NCBI GenBank assembly: GCA_946183335.1
Contig: CAMGZN010000024.1
Span: 1-12,366, forward strand
DNA length: 12,366 nucleotides
From: an uncultured Caryophanales bacterium
Lineage (GTDB): Bacteria; Bacillota_I; Bacilli_A; RFN20; CAG-826
Reading direction: 5' to 3'
Shown: positions 1 to 8,052 of the stretch, one piece after another
Layout of the letters: every line of letters begins with the position of its first letter
How positions within the stretch are numbered: the stretch's first letter is position 1
Made by a program: the position numbers and the translations under genes
Notes under the pieces: generated by a model
The model's database searches: none
Seen by the model: only the letters and a program-made list of their open reading frames with translations
Told to the model about the DNA's origin: nothing

Positions 1-2
1 GA

Positions 3-716
3 ATTGATTTCGCCAACTTCTTTACTGTGAACTTCTCCGAACTAAAGATCTCTGAGATGTTACTTTTAACCTCGGCTGCGGTGCTCTTTATTGTTTCGTT
101 CTTTAGCCGCGAATTTACAATTCGTTATGTCTTCTATTTCCTCTCAATGATTGTTATTTTATCGTTAGGAATTCAGTCATTGCTCTACTTACGTTTTACT
201 CCATTTATGAAGTTTGAAGCGGTTGGAACAATCATTACTGAAGACTCGTTTATCTATGGGCAATCTCTTGAATTAATTGGCTACGTGATTGTTGGCGTTT
301 GCGTCAACGATATTGGAGCATTCTTTGTTGGCTTAAACTTTGGTCATCATAAGATGGCTCCAGAAATCTCCCCAAAGAAAACTTGGGAAGGTGCGATTGG
401 TGGAATTGTTATTTCCTTTGCTGTGACCTTTACATTCGCAATGATTATGGCCGCCGAAGGATTACCACTTCTTCCACAGCTTGATTTAAACCATTGGTAT
501 TGGATAATGATTGTATCATTACTTATTCCATTCTTTGGTGATATTGGAGACTTCTTCTTCTCCTCGATTAAGAGAAGTTTTGGAGTGAAAGACTTTTCTG
601 CCATTCTTCCTGGACACGGAGGAGTTTTGGATCGTCTTGACTCACTCATCTTCGCTAGTGGCCTTGTCTCTGGCTTAATCGTCTTAATTCAAATGATTGA
701 AAAAGTAACTGCTTAA
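3..716 (+). CDS. cdsA: Phosphatidate cytidylyltransferase (CDP-diacylglycerol synthase), 5'-truncated
   Basis: Integral membrane enzyme that makes CDP-diacylglycerol from phosphatidic acid and CTP, the branch point for phospholipid synthesis. The reading frame is open to the left edge, so the gene begins upstream and about 237 C-terminal residues are visible. The GTG at 27 is probably an internal valine rather than the start. The CdsA family signature is complete at 561-641: S-x-I-K-R, then K-D, then the P-G-H-G-G segment and D-R-L-D, which includes the conserved metal/CTP-binding aspartates. Several hydrophobic helices precede it, and a last helix follows before the TAA. The next gene, dxr, starts 1 nt after the stop codon, which implies one operon. 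The cdsA-dxr-rseP-polC order is typical of Bacillota. Family identity is clear; only the N-terminus is unknown. Confidence 0.96.
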   Translation: MDFANFFTVNFSELKISEMLLLTSAAVLFIVSFFSREFTIRYVFYFLSMIVILSLGIQSLLYLRFTPFMKFEAVGTIITEDSFIYGQSLELIGYVIVGVCVNDIGAFFVGLNFGHHKMAPEISPKKTWEGAIGGIVISFAVTFTFAMIMAAEGLPLLPQLDLNHWYWIMIVSLLIPFFGDIGDFFFSSIKRSFGVKDFSAILPGHGGVLDRLDSLIFASGLVSGLIVLIQMIEKVTA

Positions 717-717
717 T

Positions 718-1845
718 ATGAAAAAAATTCTTTTGCTTGGTGCCTCTGGATCAATTGGAACTCAAACATTAGATATCATTCGTGATTATCCAAACGAATT
801 TGAGTTAATTGGTTTTTCCGTTGGCAAAAATCTTGAAAAAGCAAAAGAAATTCTAGAAGAATTTAAGACTGTTAAACATGTTTATATTCGTGATAAGAAA
901 CACGCTAAAGAACTTAAAAAAGAATTTGGTGTTCGTGTCTATTCGGGAAAATGTGGTTTGAACTGTTTGATTCATTCAACTGATTTTGATCAATGCGTTG
1001 ACGCCCTTGTTGGCTTTGTTGGTCTTGAACCAGCGATCCGTGTCTTAAAGAAAAACAAAATTCTTTGCTTAGCAAATAAAGAAGCTCTTGTTGCTGGTGG
1101 GACAATCATTAACAAACTTCTAAGCGAAGGAAGAGGAAAGCTTTATCCAATTGATTCTGAACATGTTGCCTTAGCAAAGTGCTTGTCAAAATGCGATATG
1201 AAAGATGTTAAGTCTTTAATTATTACTGCTTCTGGTGGAGCGCTTCGAAATGTTGAAATTAGTGATCTAGCTAAGCAAACTCCAGAAGATGCTTTACGTC
1301 ATCCAACTTGGAAAATGGGCGCAAAGATTACCATCGACTGCGCCACGATGATGAACAAAGGTTTTGAAATTATTGAAGCCTATTATCTCTATCACTTCCC
1401 ATTAAACAAAATTAGAGTTCAAATGCATGATGAATCATTGATTCATTCTGCAGTGGAATTAAATGATGGAACATTAATCGTCGATTATGGAAAACCAGAC
1501 ATGCATGAACCAATTAAATGGGCTATGTTTGAAGGAAAGAGTGAATACAAGGTTTACACTGTGAAGTCGCTTTCTGAATTCAAAGATTGTCACTTCCATG
1601 ACTACGATTATAAACGCTATCCATGTACAGAAATTGCCAAACAAGCTTTGCTTGAAGGTGCGTCAAAGATGATTGCGTTAAATGCAGCAAACGAAACAGC
1701 AGTGTACCGTTTCTTAAATCACGAAATTGGATTTTTAGATATTGCCAAATTTGTTGGCAACAAAGTTGAACAGCAAAAATTGATTCGTTATCCATCACTT
1801 TGTCAGATTAAACGAATTGATCGAAAGGCTAGAAAGGTGAACTAA
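718..1845 (+). CDS. dxr: 1-deoxy-D-xylulose 5-phosphate reductoisomerase
   Basis: Cytosolic NADPH-dependent enzyme converting DXP to 2-C-methyl-D-erythritol 4-phosphate, the first committed step of the MEP isoprenoid pathway; it supplies precursors for undecaprenyl phosphate among others. The 375 residues are slightly under the usual 380-400. Visible motifs are the N-terminal dinucleotide-binding loop G-A-S-G-S-I-G (residues 8-14), L-A-N-K-E-A (about 119-124), the metal-binding I-D-S-E-H with D146 and E148, the S-G-G-A-L-R flexible-loop region, and M-M-N-K-G-F-E with the third metal ligand E217. Residue 208 is Cys in D-C-A-T-M-M, where most family members have Ser. The ATG is 1 nt after cdsA, and the TAA overlaps the rseP ATG by one base, so translation is probably coupled. 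No strong Shine-Dalgarno sequence precedes the start. Confidence 0.97.
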   Translation: MKKILLLGASGSIGTQTLDIIRDYPNEFELIGFSVGKNLEKAKEILEEFKTVKHVYIRDKKHAKELKKEFGVRVYSGKCGLNCLIHSTDFDQCVDALVGFVGLEPAIRVLKKNKILCLANKEALVAGGTIINKLLSEGRGKLYPIDSEHVALAKCLSKCDMKDVKSLIITASGGALRNVEISDLAKQTPEDALRHPTWKMGAKITIDCATMMNKGFEIIEAYYLYHFPLNKIRVQMHDESLIHSAVELNDGTLIVDYGKPDMHEPIKWAMFEGKSEYKVYTVKSLSEFKDCHFHDYDYKRYPCTEIAKQALLEGASKMIALNAANETAVYRFLNHEIGFLDIAKFVGNKVEQQKLIRYPSLCQIKRIDRKARKVN

Positions 1846-3206
1846 TGAGCGCTTGGGATTGGATTGTATCCGTTATTCTCTTTATCATCTCGCTTAGTGC
1901 GTTGATTACGATTCACGAACTTGGTCATTTTTCCATGGCTAAGCTTTTCAATGTCTATTGTTCAGAGTTTTCGATTGGTTTTGGACCAGCCTTACTTCAT
2001 AAGCGTAGAAAAGGTAAAGAAACATATTTCTCTATCAGAGCCATTCCATTTGGAGGTTATGTGGCGATGTATGGAGAAGGTGCCGAGCTAGAAGAGGGCG
2101 TTGTTGTTTCTGGGGATCGTTCTTTAGAAGGAATTAAGAAATGGAAAAAATGCATTATCCTTGTGGCTGGAGTTGTTTTAAACGCTGTCCTTGCATTTGT
2201 GTTGATTGCTATTTCTAACTTAGCGTTCCCACGAATTGTCACGACCAAGTACGCTTCAATTACTGAAGGTAGTGTTGCTGCTTCAGTTTTAAAAGAAGAC
2301 GACTTAATGAAGTCTTATCACAATAGCTACATCTCATACGAATATAAAGATGATAGTAAAGTTATCCATGCCGGCCAGTTCTATGTCATCGACAATTCAG
2401 CTGAAATTGATGGGGATAAGTATGTTTTAGGCTATGCTCCAACAGGCACAAAATACTACACAAAATTAGTCGATGGATTAAAGATTTATCCAGCAATTGC
2501 TGGTGAAAATATCGCTAAAGTGAAAGAAGATGGCTCTTATGAAGTTATTAATAAAGCACTCTTTGATGCCTACTATGCTGTCGATGGAGGAATTAATCCA
2601 GAAGCGCTGTATGCAAACTTCACAGAGAAGACATATTCACCATTTGAAGGTAAGTCTTTTGATGCACATCTTCACTTTGTTCGTTATAACTCAGAGACAG
2701 AAAAATACGATATCAACGTGGACTTTAATCCAACGATTGAAGCAGTGAAGGATGGCGATAACTACATTTGGAAAGATGTCGGTTTATCTTTTAAGACAAT
2801 GAATGATAAGAACTGGACCTTTGGCGATAAATGGAAACAAACATTTAAAGACTATGGAACAGCCTCAATCGCTGTCTTTAAAGGTATTGGAACACTCTTT
2901 ACTGGCGGAATTAAAAACATGTCCGGTATTGTCGGTATCTTTGATATGACCGCGAACCTTTATGGTTCTTATACATTCGCAACATATCTATATTTTTGGG
3001 GCTTAATTAGTGTTAACTTGGCCATCTTTAACTTGTTACCATTCCCGGGATTAGATGGTTTTGCCTTACTAATCACGATTATTGAAGCCATCACCCGTAA
3101 GAAAGTTCCTACTAAAGTAAAAGGCATTATGTCTGCAGTTGGCTTAGTCCTCTTATTTGGATTAATGATCACTATTGTGGTGCTTGATATAATCAAATTG
3201 GTGTAA
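1845..3206 (+). CDS. rseP: RseP/RasP-family site-2 zinc metalloprotease (M50) with atypical central insert
   Basis: Intramembrane protease of the site-2 family, which in relatives cleaves anti-sigma factors and remnant signal peptides within the membrane. The zinc motif H-E-L-G-H is at residues 24-28 in the first membrane helix. It is followed by F-S-I-G-F-G-P and the membrane-associated F-G-G-Y-V-A-M loop (about 67-73). A second helix lies at about 103-130. The C-terminal N-L-L-P-F-P-G-L-D-G motif (396-405) carries the third zinc ligand D404, and a last helix covers about 428-451. The roughly 230 residues between the second helix and the C-terminal core are rich in Tyr, Asp and Lys. They do not show an obvious PDZ domain, although the segment near 137-150 may be a degenerate PDZ entry. 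At 453 residues the protein is longer than Bacillus RasP (about 420). The ATG overlaps the dxr stop, and an AGGTGA ribosome-binding site lies about 5 nt upstream. Confidence 0.93.
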   Translation: MSAWDWIVSVILFIISLSALITIHELGHFSMAKLFNVYCSEFSIGFGPALLHKRRKGKETYFSIRAIPFGGYVAMYGEGAELEEGVVVSGDRSLEGIKKWKKCIILVAGVVLNAVLAFVLIAISNLAFPRIVTTKYASITEGSVAASVLKEDDLMKSYHNSYISYEYKDDSKVIHAGQFYVIDNSAEIDGDKYVLGYAPTGTKYYTKLVDGLKIYPAIAGENIAKVKEDGSYEVINKALFDAYYAVDGGINPEALYANFTEKTYSPFEGKSFDAHLHFVRYNSETEKYDINVDFNPTIEAVKDGDNYIWKDVGLSFKTMNDKNWTFGDKWKQTFKDYGTASIAVFKGIGTLFTGGIKNMSGIVGIFDMTANLYGSYTFATYLYFWGLISVNLAIFNLLPFPGLDGFALLITIIEAITRKKVPTKVKGIMSAVGLVLLFGLMITIVVLDIIKLV

Positions 3207-3210
3207 ACGT

Positions 3211-6200
3211 ATGAATGACAAGATGAGACGATTCTTAGGTTCAATCGGGATTAATAATCTCGAACGTTTTGACTTGGATTTTGATCTTGTCACTCGTAAT
3301 CCATTTAAACGCGAACAAGTTGATATGTTGGTCGTAAAAGACACTCCATGGGATTTTGAACTGCTTGAAGAATTCCAACATGGTCTTGAAACAGTTCAGT
3401 ATCCATATGACTTGAAATTCTCCTACAAGAAGAAACCAACCGTTCAAGATGCAATTAGGCTCTTTCCTGATTGGCATCGTGTGCATAATCGTTTTGCTTC
3501 TGACCATGTTTTAGAAGAAAAAGATGGCGCAATTCTCTTTGTCTTTAAAACAGATGAAGAAAAGCAAAATAACCAGCAAATTTTGGATGAATTTAAAGAA
3601 TTCCTCAATTTTTTAAGTTATCGTTTTGAAGTTTTATCCGAGGTTCGCTTAGAAGAAAAAAATACTCCAAATGTCTCTCAAAAAGTCTTAGAGAAAATGG
3701 AAGAAAAAGCGAACAAAGTCTACGAAGAAGAAATCGCCGAAAACGGTGATGAGGAAGAAGATTCCTACTACAAGAGTTCGGAAATGGTTGAGGAAGAGGA
3801 AGAAGAAAATGCTCTTAAAGCTTATGAAGAGCAATACATTGAAACCTTAAAGAACAATATCTCTCAGCTTAAAGACCTTGGAAAGAACACAAAAAAGAAC
3901 AAAGCAAATAGCGATTATGATCCACAGGCTTGGAGAGACACAATTCCATTTAAGAAATATACTGATTTTTCTTTAATCAAAGAGGATAGCGGAAACGTCG
4001 ACATTACTGGCGAAGTTTTCGGTATCGACAAAATCCGTACTAATTTTTTCGGAAAAGCTGTTTGTCCGTGTGGTTTAGGTAATGGAAAACAAGCGATTAA
4101 CATTCGTATTGTTGAAAACAAACATACCAAAGTGGAAGACATTGAGAAGCTCAAAAACTCGATGTACATCCACATTAAAGGTTATGCGGAAGCCGACAAG
4201 CGTAGCGGACAAGTTTCTGTTACAGCACGTGGTTTTGAAATTGTTCCACCTCCAGCGATGAGAAGCGACGAAGAAGAACAAAAGCGTGTTGAATTACATT
4301 TACATACCAGAATGTCTGTTATGGATGGCGTTTCATCTATCACCGAATACTGCAAACTTGCTAAATCAATGGGTCACAAAGCAGTGGCTGTTACTGACCA
4401 TGGTGTGGTGCAATCCTTCCCAGAAGCACAAGATGCTCAAAAGGAAACTGGAGTCAAAATTCTTTATGGTTCTGAACTCTACATGGTTAACGACGAACTT
4501 CCATTCGCTTTAAATCCTCAGCCAATTCCATTAAGAAATACTGCTTATGTTGTCTTCGACTTAGAAACAACAGGTCTTTCTAAAGAATATGATCGTATTA
4601 CTGAATTCGGCGCGATTCGTTTTGAACACGGAAATATTGTCAAAACAGAAGACTTCTTTATTAATCCTTTGATCCCTATTCCACAAAAAGTCCAAGACAA
4701 AACACATATTACACAAGCCATGGTTAACTCTGCGCCAACATTTGAGGAATGTGCTGACCGAATCATCGATTTCTTTAAAGATGCAATTATCGTTTCTCAT
4801 AACATTACATTCGACCTTGGCTTTATCAATGCTTCCTTAATTCGTATGGGAAGAGAGCCAATCAATCCACCAGCGATTGATACACTTTCCTTATCCCACT
4901 ATATGTTCCCAGAAGCCGGTTCCCATCGTTTAGGCTCTCTGTCTAGAAACCTAGGTATCCAATCTTATAACGATGAAGAAGCCCACCGTGCTGATTACGA
5001 TGCGAAAGTCTTAAATGAAGTCTGGTTAGCTATGCTAAATCGTCTAACTGAGAAGAACATGGATCTTAAACATTCTGACTTAGCGGAGATTAAAACAACT
5101 GAAGCGATGCTTAAGCATATTCGCCCAAGTCACATTAACTGTTTAGTCAAAGACGAAGATGGTTTTAGAGCGTTATACGAACTCGTTTCATTATCACACA
5201 TTAAATATTTAGCAGATGTTCCTAAGACCCCAAAAAGAGAAATTGCTCGTTTACGAGAACATCTTTTACTTGGTTCAGCGTGTTGCAACGGTGAAGTCTT
5301 TGACGCGGCTCGCACAATGACGAAAGCTGACCTCAAAGAGGTGATGAAATTCTATGATTTTATTGAAGTTCAACCTCCAGAGAACTATCGCCACTTAGTT
5401 AACCTTGGTAGCATTGATAGTTTTGACGAAGTGAAGAAGTACATTAAAGACATTGTTGAATGTGCTGATGAAATCGGAAAACCAGTTGTTGCGACAGGTG
5501 ATGTCCATTATCTCAATCCTGAAGATAAGATTACAAGAGATGTTTACATCTCTGCAAAAGCAGTTGGAGGAAAACTTCACCCACTTCACATGAGAGACAC
5601 CTCTCTTGAAGCACCAGACCAATACTATCGAAATACTAAAGAAATGCTCGATGCTTTCTCCTTCTTAGGTAAGGAAAAAGCTTTTGAAATTGTTGTTACT
5701 AATACAAACAAAATCGCTGATTCAATTGGTGAATTTAAACCAATTAAGAAAGACTTACATCCACCAGTTATTGAGGAAGCACCAAAGATTTTGCGTGATA
5801 CTTGCTATGCAAAAGCACATGAAATCTATGGAGATCCACTTCCTGAAGAAATTGAACAACGTCTTGAAAAAGAACTTTCCGGTATTATTGATAACGGTTA
5901 TTCCGTTACCTATTACATTGCTCATGAAATCGTTCGTCGCGCCAATGAAGCTGGATACGTGGTTGGTTCACGTGGTTCTGTTGGTAGCAGCTTTGCTGCT
6001 CATATGTTTGGTATCACTGAAGTCAATCCACTTAAACCACACTACCGTTGTCCAAAATGTAAACATTTGGAATGGATTGATGATCCAGAAATCTACTCCG
6101 GTTATGACCTGCCAAACAAGAAATGTCCTGTTTGTGGTGAACCTTTAGTTGGAGATGGACAAAACATTCCATTTGAAACATTCCTTGGTTTTAATGCAGA

Positions 6201-7668
6201 TAAGATTCCAGATATTGACTTAAACTTCCCAAGCGACTATCAGAAGCGTGCCTTTGATAGTACAAAGGATATTTTCGGTGAAAATAATGTTTTCCGTGCC
6301 GGTACAATAGAAACCGTTGCTGATAAAACAGCTTTCGGTTATGTTCGTGGATATTTTGAAGAACGCGGTATTGACCCAAGTACAATTCCATCGTCATATA
6401 TAGCTTACCTAGCAAGTCATGTCGCGGATACCAAACGTACAACTGGACAACACCCAGGTGGAATTATGGTTCTTCCAAAAACTTGCAATATTTATGATTT
6501 CACCCCAATTCAATATCCAGCTGACGATAAAGAATCAGATTGGTTAACAACTCATCTTGATTATCGTGCTCTTCACGATGCCTTGCTCAAACTTGACCTT
6601 TTAGGTCACGTTGACCCACTAGCCCTTCGTTTAATGACCGAAATGACTGGTCTAAAGATGAAAGATATTCCTCTAAACGATAAGAAAGTCATTTCATTAT
6701 TCACGACCGATAAAGCTCTTGAAAGAAGTGGTAACTACTTAAAGGTTCGTAATGGTGCCTCTGGTTTACCAGAGTTCGGCACCGATGTCTGTCGCGACAT
6801 TCTTTTAGGCGCTCAGCCAAAATCATTTGCTGATCTTGTTGCTGTTGCTGGCCTAGCCCACGGTACCGACGTCTGGCAGGGTAATGCTTCTGAATTAATT
6901 AAGCAAGGTCACACCATTCGTGAAGTTATCGGATGTCGTGATGACATCATGACTTACTTAATTAAAAAAGGTGTCCAACCAAAGACTGCGTTTAACACGA
7001 TGGAATCTGTTCGTAAAGGACGTAAGATTCCAAAAGAAGCGGAAGAAGCTCTTAGAGCTTGTAATGTTCCTGAGTGGTACATTGACTCATGTAACAAGAT
7101 TAAATACATGTTCCCGAAAGCCCACGCTGTCGCCTATGTTACAATGGCGGTCCGTGTTGGTTACTTTAAACTTTATTATCCTCTTGAATTCTATGCTGTT
7201 TGGTTCTCTGCACGTTGTAAACAATACGACATTATCCCAATGCTTGGAGGTAAGGAAGCGATTATTCAACGTTACGATGAACTAAAAGGTCGTAAGAATA
7301 AACATGAAAAACTTTCTCCTAAGGAGACAGATATTTTAAAGATGCTTACTGTTGCAATCGAAATGACTGAACGTGGATATAAGTTTGAAAAAGTTGATTT
7401 ATATAAATCCAAAGCAGATGAATTTATCGTTGATCATGAAAACAAATCTTTGATTTGTCCTTTCACGGTCATTGATGGATTAGGCTTAGCTGCTGCTGAA
7501 AGCGCTGTTGAAGCTCGCAAAGATGGTCCATTCTCTTCTATCGAAGACCTTCTTAAACGAACCAAACTCTCTTCAACAAACGTCGAAGATCTGAAAAAGA
7601 TCGGAACCTTAGATGGATTAGGTGAAAGTGACCAAATGTCACTCTTTGAGTTTGGTTTAGATTTATAA
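3211..7668 (+). CDS. polC: DNA polymerase III alpha subunit, Gram-positive PolC type
   Basis: Replicative DNA polymerase with built-in proofreading. The 1485 residues are close to the family norm of about 1440. Order of domains: N-terminal domain; an acidic linker (about 170-210); an OB fold (about 250-345); a PHP domain starting with H-L-H-T-R at 363; and a DEDDh exonuclease inserted in the PHP domain, with D450 and E452, D535, and H592/D597. The polymerase core follows with the nucleotide-binding G-S-R-G-S-V-G-S at 919-926. A zinc module has paired C-x2-C motifs at C947/C950 and C972/C975, and the catalytic aspartates are in P-D-I-D-L-N-F (D1001, D1003). The HPGG motif is at 1081-1084. The start lies 4 nt after the rseP stop, with no strong ribosome-binding site; a second in-frame ATG at 3223 is possible. 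Proline is almost always CCA. The stop codon is 1 nt before a tRNA gene. Confidence 0.98.
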   Translation: MNDKMRRFLGSIGINNLERFDLDFDLVTRNPFKREQVDMLVVKDTPWDFELLEEFQHGLETVQYPYDLKFSYKKKPTVQDAIRLFPDWHRVHNRFASDHVLEEKDGAILFVFKTDEEKQNNQQILDEFKEFLNFLSYRFEVLSEVRLEEKNTPNVSQKVLEKMEEKANKVYEEEIAENGDEEEDSYYKSSEMVEEEEEENALKAYEEQYIETLKNNISQLKDLGKNTKKNKANSDYDPQAWRDTIPFKKYTDFSLIKEDSGNVDITGEVFGIDKIRTNFFGKAVCPCGLGNGKQAINIRIVENKHTKVEDIEKLKNSMYIHIKGYAEADKRSGQVSVTARGFEIVPPPAMRSDEEEQKRVELHLHTRMSVMDGVSSITEYCKLAKSMGHKAVAVTDHGVVQSFPEAQDAQKETGVKILYGSELYMVNDELPFALNPQPIPLRNTAYVVFDLETTGLSKEYDRITEFGAIRFEHGNIVKTEDFFINPLIPIPQKVQDKTHITQAMVNSAPTFEECADRIIDFFKDAIIVSHNITFDLGFINASLIRMGREPINPPAIDTLSLSHYMFPEAGSHRLGSLSRNLGIQSYNDEEAHRADYDAKVLNEVWLAMLNRLTEKNMDLKHSDLAEIKTTEAMLKHIRPSHINCLVKDEDGFRALYELVSLSHIKYLADVPKTPKREIARLREHLLLGSACCNGEVFDAARTMTKADLKEVMKFYDFIEVQPPENYRHLVNLGSIDSFDEVKKYIKDIVECADEIGKPVVATGDVHYLNPEDKITRDVYISAKAVGGKLHPLHMRDTSLEAPDQYYRNTKEMLDAFSFLGKEKAFEIVVTNTNKIADSIGEFKPIKKDLHPPVIEEAPKILRDTCYAKAHEIYGDPLPEEIEQRLEKELSGIIDNGYSVTYYIAHEIVRRANEAGYVVGSRGSVGSSFAAHMFGITEVNPLKPHYRCPKCKHLEWIDDPEIYSGYDLPNKKCPVCGEPLVGDGQNIPFETFLGFNADKIPDIDLNFPSDYQKRAFDSTKDIFGENNVFRAGTIETVADKTAFGYVRGYFEERGIDPSTIPSSYIAYLASHVADTKRTTGQHPGGIMVLPKTCNIYDFTPIQYPADDKESDWLTTHLDYRALHDALLKLDLLGHVDPLALRLMTEMTGLKMKDIPLNDKKVISLFTTDKALERSGNYLKVRNGASGLPEFGTDVCRDILLGAQPKSFADLVAVAGLAHGTDVWQGNASELIKQGHTIREVIGCRDDIMTYLIKKGVQPKTAFNTMESVRKGRKIPKEAEEALRACNVPEWYIDSCNKIKYMFPKAHAVAYVTMAVRVGYFKLYYPLEFYAVWFSARCKQYDIIPMLGGKEAIIQRYDELKGRKNKHEKLSPKETDILKMLTVAIEMTERGYKFEKVDLYKSKADEFIVDHENKSLICPFTVIDGLGLAAAESAVEARKDGPFSSIEDLLKRTKLSSTNVEDLKKIGTLDGLGESDQMSLFEFGLDL

Positions 7669-7669
7669 T

Positions 7670-7745
7670 CGGGGCGTAGCACAGTTGGTAGTGCGCTTGG
7701 TTCGGGACCAAGAGGTCAGGGGTTCGATTCTCCTCGCTCCGACCA
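7670..7745 (+). tRNA. tRNA-Pro, anticodon CGG
   Basis: A full cloverleaf can be folded. The acceptor stem pairs 7670-7676 with 7735-7741 (one G-U), the D stem is GCAC/GTGC, the anticodon stem is CTTGG/CCAAG, and the T stem is AGGGG/CTCCT around TTCGATT. The anticodon CGG is at 7703-7705 and reads CCG. The C1-G72 pair and A73 discriminator are the bacterial tRNA-Pro identity features. CCA is encoded (7743-7745). It starts 1 nt after the polC TAA with no room for its own promoter outside polC, so it is probably processed from the polC transcript. Confidence 0.97.
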
Positions 7746-7750
7746 TATTT

Positions 7751-7827
7751 GCGGCCATAGCTCAACTGGATAGAGCACCTTCCTCCTAAGAAGGGGGTTG
7801 GACGTTCAACTCGTCTTGGCCGCGCCA
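7751..7827 (+). tRNA. tRNA-Arg, anticodon CCT
   Basis: The acceptor stem pairs 7751-7757 with 7817-7823. The D stem is GCTC/GAGC, the anticodon stem is CCTTC/GAAGG, and the T stem is GGACG/CGTCT around TTCAACT. The loop CTCCTAA gives anticodon CCT at 7785-7787, which reads AGG. The discriminator is G73, and CCA is encoded at 7825-7827. It lies 5 nt after tRNA-Pro and directly before a terminator, so the pair is probably one transcription unit. Confidence 0.97.
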
Positions 7828-7828
7828 G

Positions 7829-7857
7829 AGCCTCAAAAATCTTGGGGCTTTTTCTTT
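7829..7857 (+). terminator. Rho-independent terminator after tRNA-Pro/tRNA-Arg
   Basis: The stem pairs AGCCTC (7829-7834) with GGGGCT (7844-7849), including one G-U pair, around an A-rich loop, and runs into a T-rich tract (TTTTTCTTT). It sits 1 nt after the encoded CCA of tRNA-Arg and probably ends the cdsA-polC-tRNA run. Confidence 0.8.
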
Positions 7858-7883
7858 ACTTTTTAATTTTTAAAAGATAATAT
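7855..7883 (+). promoter_or_regulatory. Candidate promoter for tRNA-Ala
   Basis: A -10-like GATAAT (7876-7881) ends 14 nt before the tRNA-Ala gene. A weak -35-like TTTACT (7855-7860) lies 15 nt upstream of it. The overlapping TAATAT (7878-7883) would give a 17-nt spacer. A promoter is expected here because a terminator lies immediately upstream. The exact boxes are uncertain. Confidence 0.45.
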
Positions 7884-7895
7884 AGTTAGGCACCT

Positions 7896-7971
7896 GGGTC
7901 TGTAGCTCATCTGGGAGAGCGCCTCCATGGCATGGAGGAGGTGGCCGGTTCGAGCCCGGTCAGATCCACCA
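7896..7971 (+). tRNA. tRNA-Ala, anticodon GGC
   Basis: The acceptor stem pairs 7896-7902 with 7961-7967 and includes the G3-U70 wobble that is the alanine identity element. The D stem is GCTC/GAGC and the anticodon stem is CCTCC/GGAGG. The loop ATGGCAT gives anticodon GGC, reading GCC (and GCU). The discriminator is A73, and CCA is encoded at 7969-7971. A terminator follows 9 nt later, so it is a single-gene unit. Confidence 0.97.
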
Positions 7972-7980
7972 AAATGAAAG

Positions 7981-8010
7981 AAATCACCGAGAATTACGGT
8001 GATTTTTCTT
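7981..8010 (+). terminator. Rho-independent terminator after tRNA-Ala
   Basis: A perfect 9-bp stem, AAATCACCG (7981-7989) with CGGTGATTT (7997-8005), has a 7-nt loop and runs into TTCTT. This is a strong intrinsic terminator, so the next gene needs its own promoter. Confidence 0.88.
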
Positions 8011-8037
8011 AATAAGTTTATTTAAGAAAAAAGTTTT

Positions 8038-8043
8038 GATAAT
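8038..8043 (+). promoter_or_regulatory. -10 box 9 nt upstream of the membrane-protein start codon
   Basis: GATAAT matches the -10 consensus at 5 of 6 positions. The expected transcription start is about 8050, only about 3 nt before the ATG at 8053. No convincing -35 is visible, and no Shine-Dalgarno sequence can fit. This suggests a nearly leaderless mRNA. The upstream terminator makes a promoter in this gap necessary. Confidence 0.5.
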
Positions 8044-8052
8044 ATTTAAAAG

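Noticed and set aside
27..716. GTG at 27 as the true start of the first gene
   Set aside because: The frame is open to the left edge of the window, and CdsA proteins are longer than 229 residues, so the GTG is most likely an internal valine codon.
7553..7765. Minus-strand open frame over the polC 3' end and tRNA-Pro
   Set aside because: It is antisense to a tRNA and to a strongly conserved coding region; its residues are the kind of tRNA-antisense translation often misannotated as protein.
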